A DNA stretch of 64,000 nucleotides from RBG-16-57-11 sp964503145 (GCA_964503145.1 CAZCYV010000002.1:62001-126000); one strand, 5' to 3'; positions 8,931 through 17,515 are shown, counted from the stretch's first letter. Numbers and translations are program-made. Notes: generated from the letters alone by a model not told the origin.

Positions 8931-9959
8931 ATGCATCTAGAAATCCTGCGCACCTTAAGAGAGAACGATACCCTGGCAGACGAGTGGAATGACTTGCTTG
9001 CCTGTTGTAGTGCAAATCACGTGCCGTTCTTGCGCTACGAGTACTTAAGTACCTGGTGGAAAACGTTGGGTGGGGGTGAATGGAAGGAAGGCGAGCTTTT
9101 TACCGTACTCGCTCGCCGGTCCGACGGGGCGCTTGCCGCGGTGGCGCCGCTGTTCTTCACCCACAACCGGGAAGGCGAGCCTGCCATGCTGTTGGTGGGC
9201 AGCATCGAGATCTCCGATTATCTGGATTTGATCGCGCCCCTCCCCGATATGCAAGAATTTATCGACGCGCTGTTCGACCTGTTGGATTCGCCGCAGGCCC
9301 CAGCCTGGAAGGTGCTGGATTTTTACAATCTCCCGGACACCTCCCCAACGTTATCCGCTCTGCAGCAGGCCGCAGAACGGAGAAGTTGGGCGTATCAGCA
9401 GCAGCAACTCCAACCCTGCCCCTATATCCCTCTTCCCGGCGATTGGGAGACCTATCTGGCGAGCCTGGATAAGAAACAGCGCCATGAAATCCGCCGTAAG
9501 ATGCGCCGCGCAGAAGAGAACGATCCCCCGGCGCGCTGGTACATCGTCCAGGATGAAAGCGTTCTGGACGCCGAGATCGAGGACTTCCTGACTTTGATGG
9601 CGCAAGACCCAGAAAAAGACCGCTTCCTGACCCAGGTGATGCGCACCCAAATGCGCCAGGCGGTGCATGTGGCCTTCAAAGCGGGTTGGCTGCAACTGGC
9701 GTTCATGGAAGTGAATGGACAGAAAGCGGCCGGATACTTGAACTTTGATTACGCCGGGCACATCTGGGTGTATAACTCCGGCCTGAACTTCACCTACCGC
9801 GAGCTATCGCCAGGCTGGGTGTTGCTGAGTCACCTGCTGAAGTGGGCTATCGACCATAAGCGCGTGTGCTTCGACTTTATGCGCGGCGACGAAGACTACA
9901 AGTATCGCTTTGGCGCGGTGAACCGTTATGTCGTTAGAGCCCTCATCCGGCGCAGCTAA
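8931..9959 (+). CDS. FemAB/CelD-type GNAT acyltransferase
   Basis: The 342-residue product resembles the BioF2-like/CelD family of double-GNAT enzymes: an N-terminal half with FLRYEYLSTWWKTLGGG, and a second GNAT core introduced by the basic helix LDKKQRHEIRRKMRRAEE. The C-terminal GYLNFDYAGHIWVYNSG and FDFMRGDEDYKYRFGA are typical of this group. Relatives act in polysaccharide or cell-wall modification, transferring acyl or aminoacyl groups; the substrate here cannot be told. It converges on the radical SAM gene with a 4-nt overlap of the stop codons. Confidence 0.8.
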   Translation: MHLEILRTLRENDTLADEWNDLLACCSANHVPFLRYEYLSTWWKTLGGGEWKEGELFTVLARRSDGALAAVAPLFFTHNREGEPAMLLVGSIEISDYLDLIAPLPDMQEFIDALFDLLDSPQAPAWKVLDFYNLPDTSPTLSALQQAAERRSWAYQQQQLQPCPYIPLPGDWETYLASLDKKQRHEIRRKMRRAEENDPPARWYIVQDESVLDAEIEDFLTLMAQDPEKDRFLTQVMRTQMRQAVHVAFKAGWLQLAFMEVNGQKAAGYLNFDYAGHIWVYNSGLNFTYRELSPGWVLLSHLLKWAIDHKRVCFDFMRGDEDYKYRFGAVNRYVVRALIRRS

Positions 9960-11068
9960 GTGATCAGGCGAGGTAGCCCCAGCCCTCCAAGGCGGACGCG
10001 CTCCGGCGACGAGGCCCACACTCCTGGCACCGCAGCCCCGCATTTGGGACAGGTCCCCTGCGCAGTGATCTGATAGCGGTGGATCACATAGCCATAGCGC
10101 TCGATCAGCAGGGTGCGGCACTGCGGGCAATAGGTCGATTCGTATTCACCGACGCGGCCAGGGATGTTGCCAGCATATACGAAGTTCAGGCCAGCCTCCT
10201 GGCCGATCTCCGCCGCGCGCAGCAGCGTCCTCACCGAAGTCGGCGGCGGGTCGGTCATCTTATAATCTGGATGAAAGGCAGTCACATGCCAGGGGATATC
10301 CGGTGACACAGATTTGATGAACTGGGCGGCTTCCATCAGTTCCTCGGTGCTGTCGTTGAAACCCGGCACCACCAGAGTCACCACCTCCACCCATAGCCCC
10401 AGCGCGTGCGCCCGGCGGATGCCCTCCAAAACATTGTCCAACACCCCCCCAAGCCTGCGGTACTGGCGGTCTTGCATGGTCTTTAGATCCACTTTGTAAG
10501 CCACCAGATACGGGCGCAGGTAATCCAGCACTTCCGGCGTGGCGTTTCCATTCGAGACATACACGCACTTCAGCCTGCGCTCTACGGCCAGGCGGAAGAT
10601 GCCCACTGCCCACTCCGAAGTGATCAGCGGCTCATTGTAAGATGAGGCAATGACTTCAGCCCCGCCATTGAGCGCCATTTTGACAATTTGCTCTGGTGAG
10701 ACGCGCCGCACCAGGTTAATCGCCACATCCGAGGCAGGGTCGCGCAGCGCCTGCGAGGTCAGATAGTTTTGACAGTAATCGCAGTGGAAATCGCAACCCA
10801 GCATGCCAAAAGTCAGCGCCTCGGCGCCGGGAAGCACATGGAAGAAGGGCTTCTTTTCGATGGGATCGATCTGCAAAGCAGCCACATACCCCCAGGGGAC
10901 GTACAGTTTGCCATCCCGGTTGAAGCGCACCTGGCAGATGCCGCGCCGCCCGGCGCGAATCAGACAGCGATGTCCACAAGCATAACACCGCACCGCCCCA
11001 TCTTCTAAAACCTGATACAGTTCGCCCTCGACCGTCAGTTGATCTAAAATTTCGCCAACCGTTTGCAT
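9956..11068 (-). CDS. amrS: AmmeMemoRadiSam system radical SAM enzyme
   Basis: The 370-residue product matches the PflA-like radical SAM family paired with AmmeMemoRadiSam A/B proteins. The N-terminus has a four-Cys motif (CYACGHRCLIRAGRRGIC), then the radical SAM motif CDFHCDYC within LGCDFHCDYCQNYLTSQ. A second CxxC pair (YCPQCRTLL, CPKCGAAVPG) is at the C-terminus. SNGNATPEVLDYLRPYLVAY is typical of the barrel. The enzyme should bind a 4Fe-4S cluster and cleave SAM; the biological reaction of this family is not settled. No AmrA or AmrB partner is visible here. A GAGGAG ribosome site supports the ATG. Confidence 0.9.
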   Translation of the reverse strand: MQTVGEILDQLTVEGELYQVLEDGAVRCYACGHRCLIRAGRRGICQVRFNRDGKLYVPWGYVAALQIDPIEKKPFFHVLPGAEALTFGMLGCDFHCDYCQNYLTSQALRDPASDVAINLVRRVSPEQIVKMALNGGAEVIASSYNEPLITSEWAVGIFRLAVERRLKCVYVSNGNATPEVLDYLRPYLVAYKVDLKTMQDRQYRRLGGVLDNVLEGIRRAHALGLWVEVVTLVVPGFNDSTEELMEAAQFIKSVSPDIPWHVTAFHPDYKMTDPPPTSVRTLLRAAEIGQEAGLNFVYAGNIPGRVGEYESTYCPQCRTLLIERYGYVIHRYQITAQGTCPKCGAAVPGVWASSPERVRLGGLGLPRLIT

Positions 11069-11091
11069 TTCTCACACTCCTCAAGTGCAAA

Positions 11092-11109
11092 GATCAGCGG
11101 TTGCTGATC
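11092..11109. repeat. Short inverted repeat between amrS and mobA
   Basis: A perfect 7-bp inverted repeat, GATCAGC-GGTT-GCTGATC, lies between the divergent amrS and mobA starts. It may be a regulator site or an amrS leader hairpin. There is no other support. Confidence 0.25.
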
Positions 11110-11163
11110 GAACAAGGAGCACATCTCCTGAAAACTATTATATCCATATTCGGAGTAGAAAGA

Positions 11164-11169
11164 TATAAT
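11164..11169 (+). promoter_or_regulatory. Consensus -10 hexamer before mobA (leaderless start)
   Basis: TATAAT ends 6 nt before the ATG at 11176. The nearest GGAG is about 20 nt upstream of the ATG, before the predicted transcription start, so it cannot serve as ribosome site on this transcript. The mRNA probably starts at the AUG. Confidence 0.45.
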
Positions 11170-11175
11170 TTCCGC

Positions 11176-11790
11176 ATGTTAACCATCGCCATTCAAGCGG
11201 GCGGCGAATCGCGCCGGATGGGGCAGGACAAAGCCCTGATGCCTTTTTTGGGGCGGCCGCTGATCCAGCGTGTAATCGACCGCCTGGCATCCATTGCAGA
11301 CGAGTTGATCGTCACGACCAACAGACCCGAGGCCTATCGATTCCTGGGGCTGCCACTCTTTTCCGACCTGGCGCCTGGCCGCGGCGCGCTGGGAGGGCTA
11401 TACACCGCGCTGAGCGCCGCCAGCCAGCCGCTGGTGGCGGTCGTCGCCTGCGATATGCCCTTCGTGTGCGCCGATCTGCTCGCTGCGATGCGCGATGTCC
11501 TGCAATCCGGAGATCACGACATCGCTATCCCCAGGCTACCCGGCGGGCTGGAGCCTTTCCATGCCGTTTACCGCCGGGCGGCCTGTCTGCCGCACATCCA
11601 GGCAGCCCTGGAAGCCGACAAATGGCGCGTCGATGCCTGGTTTTCCAGGGTGAAGCTGTTCCTTTTCGATCAAGAAATGCTGCTCAGCCACGATCCCGAC
11701 CTGCTATGCTTTTCGAACGTCAATACGCTCGAGGAGTTGGCGGCTGCCGAGCAACTGGCGCTCCAGCGCGAGAGCGGGCAAAAGCTATAG
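11176..11790 (+). CDS. mobA: Molybdenum cofactor guanylyltransferase
   Basis: The 204-residue product has the nucleotidyltransferase loop IQAGGESRRMGQDKALMPF near the N-terminus and the DMPF motif (VVACDMPFVCADL). MobA attaches GMP from GTP to molybdopterin to give the guanine dinucleotide cofactor of DMSO-reductase-type enzymes. The start at 11176 gives the canonical N-terminus MLTIAIQAGG; the open frame extends 25 codons further upstream but that part does not look like protein. No molybdoenzyme is in the window, although the NrfD/FeS module nearby is of the type that often serves one. Confidence 0.88.
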   Translation: MLTIAIQAGGESRRMGQDKALMPFLGRPLIQRVIDRLASIADELIVTTNRPEAYRFLGLPLFSDLAPGRGALGGLYTALSAASQPLVAVVACDMPFVCADLLAAMRDVLQSGDHDIAIPRLPGGLEPFHAVYRRAACLPHIQAALEADKWRVDAWFSRVKLFLFDQEMLLSHDPDLLCFSNVNTLEELAAAEQLALQRESGQKL

Positions 11791-11861
11791 CTGCCACCCA
11801 AGCCAACATTCACAGAGTCGCGCCCTGCCAGATCGCAGTGGATTTGCCCGCCCATAGAAAA

Positions 11862-11896
11862 AAAACAGGGCGGCAGCCGAACTGCCGCCCTGTTTT
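11862..11896. terminator. Bidirectional intrinsic terminator between mobA and the rhodanese gene
   Basis: A perfect 15-bp stem (11862-11876 with 11882-11896) has a 5-nt loop CCGAA. It is flanked by an A-run on the left and TTTT on the right, so it can stop both mobA (plus) and the rhodanese operon (minus, stop codon 15 nt away). Confidence 0.9.
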
Positions 11897-11911
11897 CATC
11901 TGAAGACAGAA

Positions 11912-13669
11912 CTACTTGACGACCGGCAACTTCGCCGCCACCCAGGCGTTCATTCCACCACCCAGGTTGCGGACATTCGTCCAGCCCAGCATGTTCAAAA
12001 TCATCAGGCCAATGCCGCCGCGATGGCCGGACTGGCATACCAGCACGACCGCAGCATCCTTCGCCGGCAGCGCGTTCATATCCGCCAGGAGTTGCTGAAT
12101 GGGGACATGCACAGCACCCTCGATATAACCACCCGCAAATTCCTCGTCATTGCGCAGATCGATGATGAGGGGCTTGGCATCGGCGCCAAGCTCGGCTTGC
12201 AGGTCAGCCGCTTTGACGGTGTAGAAACCATCCGGCAGGGCAGAGAACCAGGCGTCCAGAGCGCTCAGGCGGGCAGCATCGACTTCAGGCGCAGCGCCAG
12301 CAACAGGAGCTTCCGGCACGCCCATCTCGACGGGCAATTCGGCCTTCTTCCAGGCGCCCAGACCGCCCGCCAGATTCTTGACGTCCTTGTAGCCCAGGAT
12401 CTGCAGAGCTGCCATCACCATGCCGCCGCGATGACCCGAAGCGCAATAAACCACAATGGGTTGGTCGAGGGCAGGGAGCTTGTCCAGGTTTTTGAAGACA
12501 TCGCGCACCGGAATGTTCACTGCACCTTTGATGAAGCCGTCCTTCTCAATCTCTGCAGCTTCGCGCACGTCCAAAAGGAAAGGCGGATTTTCGGCCAGGG
12601 CGGTATTTAGATCAGCCGCTTTGATGGTGTAATAGCCTTCTGGCATGGCAGCCAGGTACTCGCCCCACACCGCCGCCCAGTCCACCCAGCCAGCTACGGG
12701 GAACTTGGCAGCTTTCCAGGCGCCCAGGCCACCACCCAGATTGCTTACATTGGTATAACCCATCAGGCGCAAAGCCATCAACGCAATGGCGCCGCGGTGG
12801 CCGGAAGCGCAGTAGATCACCAGCGGAGCGTCTTTTTCGGCCGGCAACTGATCCAGCGAAGCCATGAACTTATCCATCGGGATGTGCAGGCTGCCCTCGA
12901 TGTAGCCCTCCTTATCGACTTCCGCCTGTGAGCGGACATCTACTACAGTCGGCGGCGTGCTCGAAGCCAGTTCTTCGTTGAGCTTATCCGCTTTGATGGT
13001 GTAGTAGCCTTCTGGCATCCCGCTCAGGAACTCATCCAGGGCGGTGAACAAGGCCTGATCTTCGACAATAGGGGTGCTGATTGCTTTAGGTGCTTCTGGA
13101 GCGCCGGTTTCCACTGCCAGGCCAGCCTTTTTCCAGGCGCCCAGACCGCCGCCCAGGTTGCGAACGTTGGTGTAACCCAGCAGTTTCAGCGCCGCCATGG
13201 CCAGCCCGCCGCGGTGGCCGGAGGCGCAGTAAATGACGATTGGATCATCCAGGCCAGGAAGCTTATCCAGATTCTTGAGCAGCTCTTTGATCGGGATGTT
13301 CACCGAACCGGCAATATAACCATCCTTCTCGATTTCAGATGGATCGCGCACATCCAGAAGGAAGGGTGCTTTGTCCGCCAGTTCCTCGTTCAGCTTGGCC
13401 GCGGGGACCACTCCGTAACCCTTTTCAACAATAGAAGCCACCATCTCGCTAAACAGAGCCTGAAAATCGGGTGGCGGCACCTCAGTTGGAGCAGGCGGTT
13501 CCGTCGGCGCTGGCGGATTGGTAGGCGCTTCAGTAACCGCCGGCGCTTCTGTGACCACAACGGCTTCGGTTTTCTGCGCCACTTCCGCCGGGGCCGCAGG
13601 CGCGCACGCTCCCAATAGCATGGCCGCAGTGAGCAGCAGGGCAAGAAGCTTATACAGTTTGATAGACAT
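11912..13669 (-). CDS. Lipoprotein with four tandem rhodanese domains
   Basis: The 585-residue product starts at ATG 13669 (GGAGG 8 nt upstream), giving a lipoprotein signal with lipobox LGAC. A Pro/Thr/Glu linker follows, then four rhodanese domains of about 115 residues. Each begins with a GYYTIKA-like segment, has a DVRDPSEIEKDGYI-like strand and keeps the catalytic Cys loop: CASGHRG three times and CQSGHRG in the fourth. Rhodaneses carry a sulfane sulfur (or selenium) on this Cys. Four intact copies outside the membrane suggest high-capacity chalcogen transfer or binding. It lies 60 nt downstream of the twelve-heme cytochrome and ends at the terminator, so the two form one operon. Confidence 0.9.
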   Translation of the reverse strand: MSIKLYKLLALLLTAAMLLGACAPAAPAEVAQKTEAVVVTEAPAVTEAPTNPPAPTEPPAPTEVPPPDFQALFSEMVASIVEKGYGVVPAAKLNEELADKAPFLLDVRDPSEIEKDGYIAGSVNIPIKELLKNLDKLPGLDDPIVIYCASGHRGGLAMAALKLLGYTNVRNLGGGLGAWKKAGLAVETGAPEAPKAISTPIVEDQALFTALDEFLSGMPEGYYTIKADKLNEELASSTPPTVVDVRSQAEVDKEGYIEGSLHIPMDKFMASLDQLPAEKDAPLVIYCASGHRGAIALMALRLMGYTNVSNLGGGLGAWKAAKFPVAGWVDWAAVWGEYLAAMPEGYYTIKAADLNTALAENPPFLLDVREAAEIEKDGFIKGAVNIPVRDVFKNLDKLPALDQPIVVYCASGHRGGMVMAALQILGYKDVKNLAGGLGAWKKAELPVEMGVPEAPVAGAAPEVDAARLSALDAWFSALPDGFYTVKAADLQAELGADAKPLIIDLRNDEEFAGGYIEGAVHVPIQQLLADMNALPAKDAAVVLVCQSGHRGGIGLMILNMLGWTNVRNLGGGMNAWVAAKLPVVK

Positions 13670-13729
13670 TTTCTTATCCTCCAGGAGAATCATGATTTTC
13701 GTTTTGGGTTTGACATCAGGTTATCAGCC

Positions 13730-15193
13730 TTAAGGGCTGCTAGCACCATTGCCTTCCTCAGGAATCAGCTCCGGCACTACAGGCACAATCACAGGCAAAT
13801 TGGCTTCCAACTCCTCGGGTTTCACCTTATCTGCAGTGAGGAAAATATCCCCATTGCCGTGACAGGCATTGCACGATTCGGTCTGCGGCGTCTTGAGCTG
13901 GATGTTATGCGGCGTAGCATAAGCCCAGGTAGGCAGGGCATTGAAATTGGGCTGCAGATTTTCGCCATAGAAGGAAAAACCGTCTGGAGTGGCAGGAATA
14001 TGCCGCAGGGGTACATATTTATATGGGCGGGTGTAGCTGCGCCGCGGGTTCAAGCCAATCAAGAAGGTGAAGTAAGTGTTCTCAGTCTCAAAATAGGGGT
14101 TGCCGGTCTTATTGCTGATTGCCACATGGCAGCTATCACAACTGGTGTAGGTGATCGAGTGGCAGACCTGGCAGGACAGGTCGGCGCCATGGACGGTGTG
14201 CATCTCGATGTTATCTTTGCCCAGGAGGACATTGGGATGACAGGAGTCGCAGCTAGGTGATTGCAGCCCGTCATAGCGGTGATCGGCAGGCGCCAGCGCC
14301 GCTGTCTCCGGGCCGGTGTGGCACTGGGTGCAGTTCGCCGGCTGGCCATGCATTTCGTGATTGTTGTGGCAGCTAACACAGTTCATGCGGCCTTCGCGAA
14401 AGTGAACATCGCCAGGATATTCTTCGTTTTTGCCCAAGAACTCGTTGCCCACGCGGCTGCCATGGCAGGCGGTACAGGAGCGGGTCATGGGCGGGGTGCG
14501 GATGAATAAGTGGCCGTCGAACAGACCGCCGCCCACGCTGGCAGGCTGGCCTACGTGGCAATCGCCGCACGAAGCATGGCAGCGAGCGCAGTGGTTGCCA
14601 AACATCTCCTGCATAGCTGGATGATTCTCGGGGGCGCTGCGCGTATTTAACACCGTCCAATACCCTTGCAGGTTGGAGTGCAGGCTGTTGGGAAAGACGG
14701 CGGCAATGTCCGAGTGGCATTCACTGCAGACGTTCGGGTCACCTTCGCTTGGGCGAGCAACCAGACCTTCATGAGCGGCCTCTTTATCGGAGGATTGAAC
14801 GCCGCCATGACAATCCGTACAGGCAATATGCCCATGCACCGTCTGGGGGAACTGATCGGCCTTGACCAACACTTTTTCCCAGGGCTCCAACGGAGCCACC
14901 TCCCCCCCTCAGCCAACCCCCTTCGATTCGCTCTCCGCAGTCTCTTCGACAGGATCGGCGGTCTCGATCAGGCGATCTTTATCCGAATGGCAGCTCAGAC
15001 ACTCATCGATCACTGGCTGAGCATCGTCACCTGCCTGGGGGGTTGGCTCGCTCGCGGGAGTGATAACCTCGGGAGATTCTGTCGCCGGTAACGCCAATGG
15101 CGCTTCAACACTGAGAGATGCTCCACCAGGCTGGCAGCTCGCCAGGAAAAGGGCCAACGCCATCAGGGCATAAAACCATCGTGTTTGTCGCAT
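13730..15193 (-). CDS. Twelve-heme cytochrome c lipoprotein with an in-frame TGA (candidate selenoprotein)
   Basis: One frame runs from ATG 15193 to TAA 13730 with a single TGA at codon 95 (487 residues if read through). The first part (15193-14909) has a lipoprotein signal ending in LASC and one heme motif, CLSCH. The part after the TGA has eleven more CxxCH motifs (CTDCH, CSECH, CARCH, CGDCH, CTACH, CVSCH, CTQCH, CDSCH twice, CQVCH, CNACH) but no signal peptide. It therefore could not be exported for heme attachment if translated alone. The protein sequence reads naturally across the TGA (SKGVG-TGA-GGEVAPLEPW). I infer selenocysteine at position 95. From memory it resembles the ExtKL multiheme cytochromes of selenite/tellurite-reduction loci. 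Alternatives are a nonsense mutation or two genes with a GTG start at 14899. Confidence 0.75.
14883..14897 (-). promoter_or_regulatory. SECIS-like hairpin just downstream of the in-frame TGA
   Basis: On the coding strand GGCTCC-GTT-GGAGCC forms a perfect 6-bp stem with a GUU triloop. Seventeen nucleotides separate the TGA from the loop. As I recall, bacterial SECIS elements have an apical loop 16-37 nt after the UGA with G among the first two loop bases; both hold here. It also lies within coding sequence, as bacterial SECIS elements do. Confidence 0.5.
14909..14911 (-). other. In-frame TGA, candidate selenocysteine codon
   Basis: This stop codon is in the same frame as the heme-rich sequence on both sides. 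Seven consecutive G follow it on the coding strand. No frame change is needed to join the parts, so a homopolymer length error would not explain it. Confidence 0.55.
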
Positions 15194-15269
15194 GCGATCT
15201 GCCTTTCGAAGAGTTTGTACTTCTTTTCACGAAGATTATATAAATAAAACCTGTGACAAGCAAGTACTT

Positions 15270-15288
15270 CTATAATCAATTCTTATAG
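15270..15288. promoter_or_regulatory. Inverted repeat, candidate LysR operator
   Basis: CTATAA-N7-TTATAG is a perfect inverted repeat and contains a T-N11-A core (15273/15285), the usual LysR-type recognition pattern. It lies in the divergent spacer between the cytochrome-rhodanese operon and the LysR gene. Confidence 0.45.
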
Positions 15289-15310
15289 TTTTTGCCTATC
15301 CGTTCCGATA

Positions 15311-15325
15311 AGCATAAACTATGCT
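15311..15325. promoter_or_regulatory. Second inverted repeat in the LysR/cytochrome spacer
   Basis: AGCATA-AAC-TATGCT is a perfect 6-bp inverted repeat 22 nt from the first one. The 41-nt centre-to-centre spacing is about four helical turns, suggesting paired sites (recognition and activation) for one LysR tetramer. It overlaps TAGAAT (15325-15330), a possible -10 for the LysR gene. Confidence 0.4.
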
Positions 15326-15392
15326 AGAATTGCTCTAAACACTTGAGTTACCTATAAGTTTTGTGCTATTATTCACAATAAAGGCAAAGGCT

Positions 15393-16307
15393 ATGCTCGA
15401 TATCCACCAACTCAACGTCTTCTTGGCAGCCGCGGAAACGCTTAGCTTCACCCAGGCTGCTCAGCGCCTGCACATGACCCAGCCGAGCGTGAGCCAGCAT
15501 ATTCAAGGCCTGGAACGCCACTTCGACATCCAACTCTTTCTGCGCAATGGGCGTAATTTAGAGCTAACCGACGCCGGGATGGCGTTGTTACCGCTGGCGC
15601 GTGAAGCAGTTTTGCTCTCGATCCGCATCGATGAAACTATGGAATCGCTCAAAGGCAATGTTTACGGTCATTTAATCGTCGGGTGCAGCACAACACCGGG
15701 AAAATATATCCTTCCCCAACTGCTGGCCAATTTCCACCGCAAATTTCCGCAAGTACGGGTTACCTGTCAGGTCTTGCCGCAAACCGAGGCTTTGCGCAGC
15801 GTGGCAGAAGGCGAAGCGCACTTTGCCCTTTTCAGCCTGGAACACGAGAGTTTCCCGGACATCGAAGCCGTGGCGTTTCTGTGCGACCCAATCGTGCTGA
15901 TTGCGCCGCTGGATCACCCATGGGCAAAGCGCGAAGAAATCGAGCCGCAGGAGCTTCTGGAAGGGGACTTCATCATGCGTGAAACCTCTTCCGGCACGTT
16001 CTCAGCCGTGCGCGAAGCCCTGGCGCAACACGATATTTCTACGGGCGACCTGCGCATCTTGATCACCCTGGGCAACGCGGAAGCGATTGCGCTGGCAGTT
16101 CAGGAAGGCATTGGTGTGGGCTTTCTATCACAGATGGTGGTCGATCGCCTGTCGCGCGGTAAAGTAGCAGAAGTGCGTATCCGTGGTATCGACATTTGCC
16201 GACAAATCTATATTGGGCGGAACAGTCGACGCCCCGCCACTAACGCCCAAGCCGCGTTTTGGAACTTCCTGACGGCAGCAGAAACCAGGATGATAGAACC
16301 CACATGA
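15393..16307 (+). CDS. LysR-family transcriptional regulator
   Basis: The 304-residue product begins MLDIHQLNVFLAAAETLSFTQAAQRL, with the winged helix-turn-helix in residues 1-60 (HMTQPSVSQHIQGLE) and a type 2 periplasmic-binding-like effector domain after about residue 90 (YGHLIVGCSTTPGKYILPQLL). The ATG at 15393 is chosen because AAAGG lies just upstream and the N-terminus is then canonical. It is divergent from the cytochrome-rhodanese operon and directly upstream of the eight-heme cytochrome genes, so it very likely controls both. The effector is unknown; CysB/CbbR-type relatives sense small metabolites. Confidence 0.93.
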   Translation: MLDIHQLNVFLAAAETLSFTQAAQRLHMTQPSVSQHIQGLERHFDIQLFLRNGRNLELTDAGMALLPLAREAVLLSIRIDETMESLKGNVYGHLIVGCSTTPGKYILPQLLANFHRKFPQVRVTCQVLPQTEALRSVAEGEAHFALFSLEHESFPDIEAVAFLCDPIVLIAPLDHPWAKREEIEPQELLEGDFIMRETSSGTFSAVREALAQHDISTGDLRILITLGNAEAIALAVQEGIGVGFLSQMVVDRLSRGKVAEVRIRGIDICRQIYIGRNSRRPATNAQAAFWNFLTAAETRMIEPT

Positions 16308-16393
16308 TTGCGGCCTGCAAGCGGGTCTTCCCTCTGCGCCTGAGACGAAGATGCCCTGATCTGATGACACTCTAAATGCTCGAGGTCCAGTCA

Positions 16394-17515
16394 ATGAAAA
16401 GAAACCCCTCTCCAAAAAAATCTGCCTGGAACGCCCTGCTGGCGGGAATGCTGGTAGGCATCCTAAGCATGGGTTGGGTGGTTGGTGCGGCCTGGGCAGC
16501 ACCAGGCCACATGCCGGTCGCCCAAGAAGGCCAGGGCGGAACGCCGCAGCCGGGCAGCGCACCACCAGCCGAAGCGACAACGCAGGCCAAGGAATGCGCG
16601 GAGTGCCACCCCAACGTGAACAACGCCTGGAAGGAAAGTCCACATGCTCGTGCTTATGATGACGAAGTTTTTCTTCTGCGGTGGAAATCGTTGGGTGAAC
16701 CTGGCGAATGCCTGGTCTGTCACACAACCGGCTACCAGGCGACCACGGGGGAGTTCAAAGCTGAAGGGGTGACCTGCGAGGCCTGCCATGGCCCCGCCGT
16801 ACAAGGTCACCCGCCAGCCGTGGTGCCGATCCGCGCCGATACGGAATATTGCGGCACTTGCCACACCACTACGCTTGGCGAATGGCGGCTCACAGGCCAT
16901 GCGGCTGCCAATGTGGGTTGCAGCGATTGCCACAATCCGCACAGCCAGCAAGCATTATTCGAAGACCCGAACGAATTGTGCGTGAACTGCCATAAAGATG
17001 ATATCAATGAGCACAAAAACGATGTGCACATCCAGAAGGGTATTGGTTGTGTGGAATGCCATGCGCTGGTGATCCCCTCTAAAACACCGCCCCCCGATGG
17101 ACTGGTACCAACCGGTCACGCTTTTACGATTACACCCGTCACCTGCGTTTCCTGTCACACCGATACGCTGCATATTGGAGAACCATTGCCGGGCTACGAA
17201 GCCGGAGCAAAAGCCATCAGTGCCAGCGGAACCATGACTTCCACATTGCCTACCCTAATCGCAGAATACACCAATCAGAGCGTAGCAAGCGGTGATCTGC
17301 CGCCAGAACAACAAATCCAGGCATTAGAAGCAGCTCTGGCCAGCGCTCGCCTGTCCACGTTATTTCAGGGAGGCATCATTGGCCTGGTGCTCGGCGGAAC
17401 GACCGCGTATCTGGTAGGGCGAAACCAGCGCCGGCGGGTCGAAGACGAAGCGGAACATGCTGAGCTGACTGCTCCCGTCGACTCCACCCCTGATGAGGAG
17501 TCCAACCATGAGTAA
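16394..17515 (+). CDS. Eight-heme cytochrome c with C-terminal membrane anchor
   Basis: The 373-residue product has a signal peptide (cleavage near AWAAPG) and eight CxxCH sites in order: CAECH, CLVCH, CEACH, CGTCH, CSDCH, CVNCH, CVECH, CVSCH. A transmembrane helix follows near the C-terminus (IIGLVLGGTTAYLVG), then a basic and acidic cytoplasmic tail. The first half (CAECHPNVNNAWKESPHARA, CEACHGPAVQGHPP) resembles cytochrome c554/NrfB-like folds. The ATG at 16394 is preferred because GAGGT lies 7 nt upstream and removes six non-signal residues. Its last 8 nt overlap the ferredoxin gene. I infer an electron relay between the FeS/NrfD module and a periplasmic acceptor such as the twelve-heme cytochrome. 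Confidence 0.9.
   Translation: MKRNPSPKKSAWNALLAGMLVGILSMGWVVGAAWAAPGHMPVAQEGQGGTPQPGSAPPAEATTQAKECAECHPNVNNAWKESPHARAYDDEVFLLRWKSLGEPGECLVCHTTGYQATTGEFKAEGVTCEACHGPAVQGHPPAVVPIRADTEYCGTCHTTTLGEWRLTGHAAANVGCSDCHNPHSQQALFEDPNELCVNCHKDDINEHKNDVHIQKGIGCVECHALVIPSKTPPPDGLVPTGHAFTITPVTCVSCHTDTLHIGEPLPGYEAGAKAISASGTMTSTLPTLIAEYTNQSVASGDLPPEQQIQALEAALASARLSTLFQGGIIGLVLGGTTAYLVGRNQRRRVEDEAEHAELTAPVDSTPDEESNHE

Noticed and set aside
11912..13669. Long direct repeats suggesting a mobile element
   Set aside because: They are the four homologous rhodanese domains, in frame within one gene; no transposase or terminal inverted repeats are nearby.
14902..14908. Frameshift error in the seven-G run as cause of the TGA
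   Set aside because: Upstream and downstream parts share one frame, so a single length error in the run would break rather than restore continuity, and the TGA lies before the run.
14899..14911. Two-gene model for the cytochrome, with GTG at 14899 starting a second gene
   Set aside because: The GGAG abuts the GTG, the second product would have eleven c-hemes and no export signal, and the frame is the same on both sides of the TGA.
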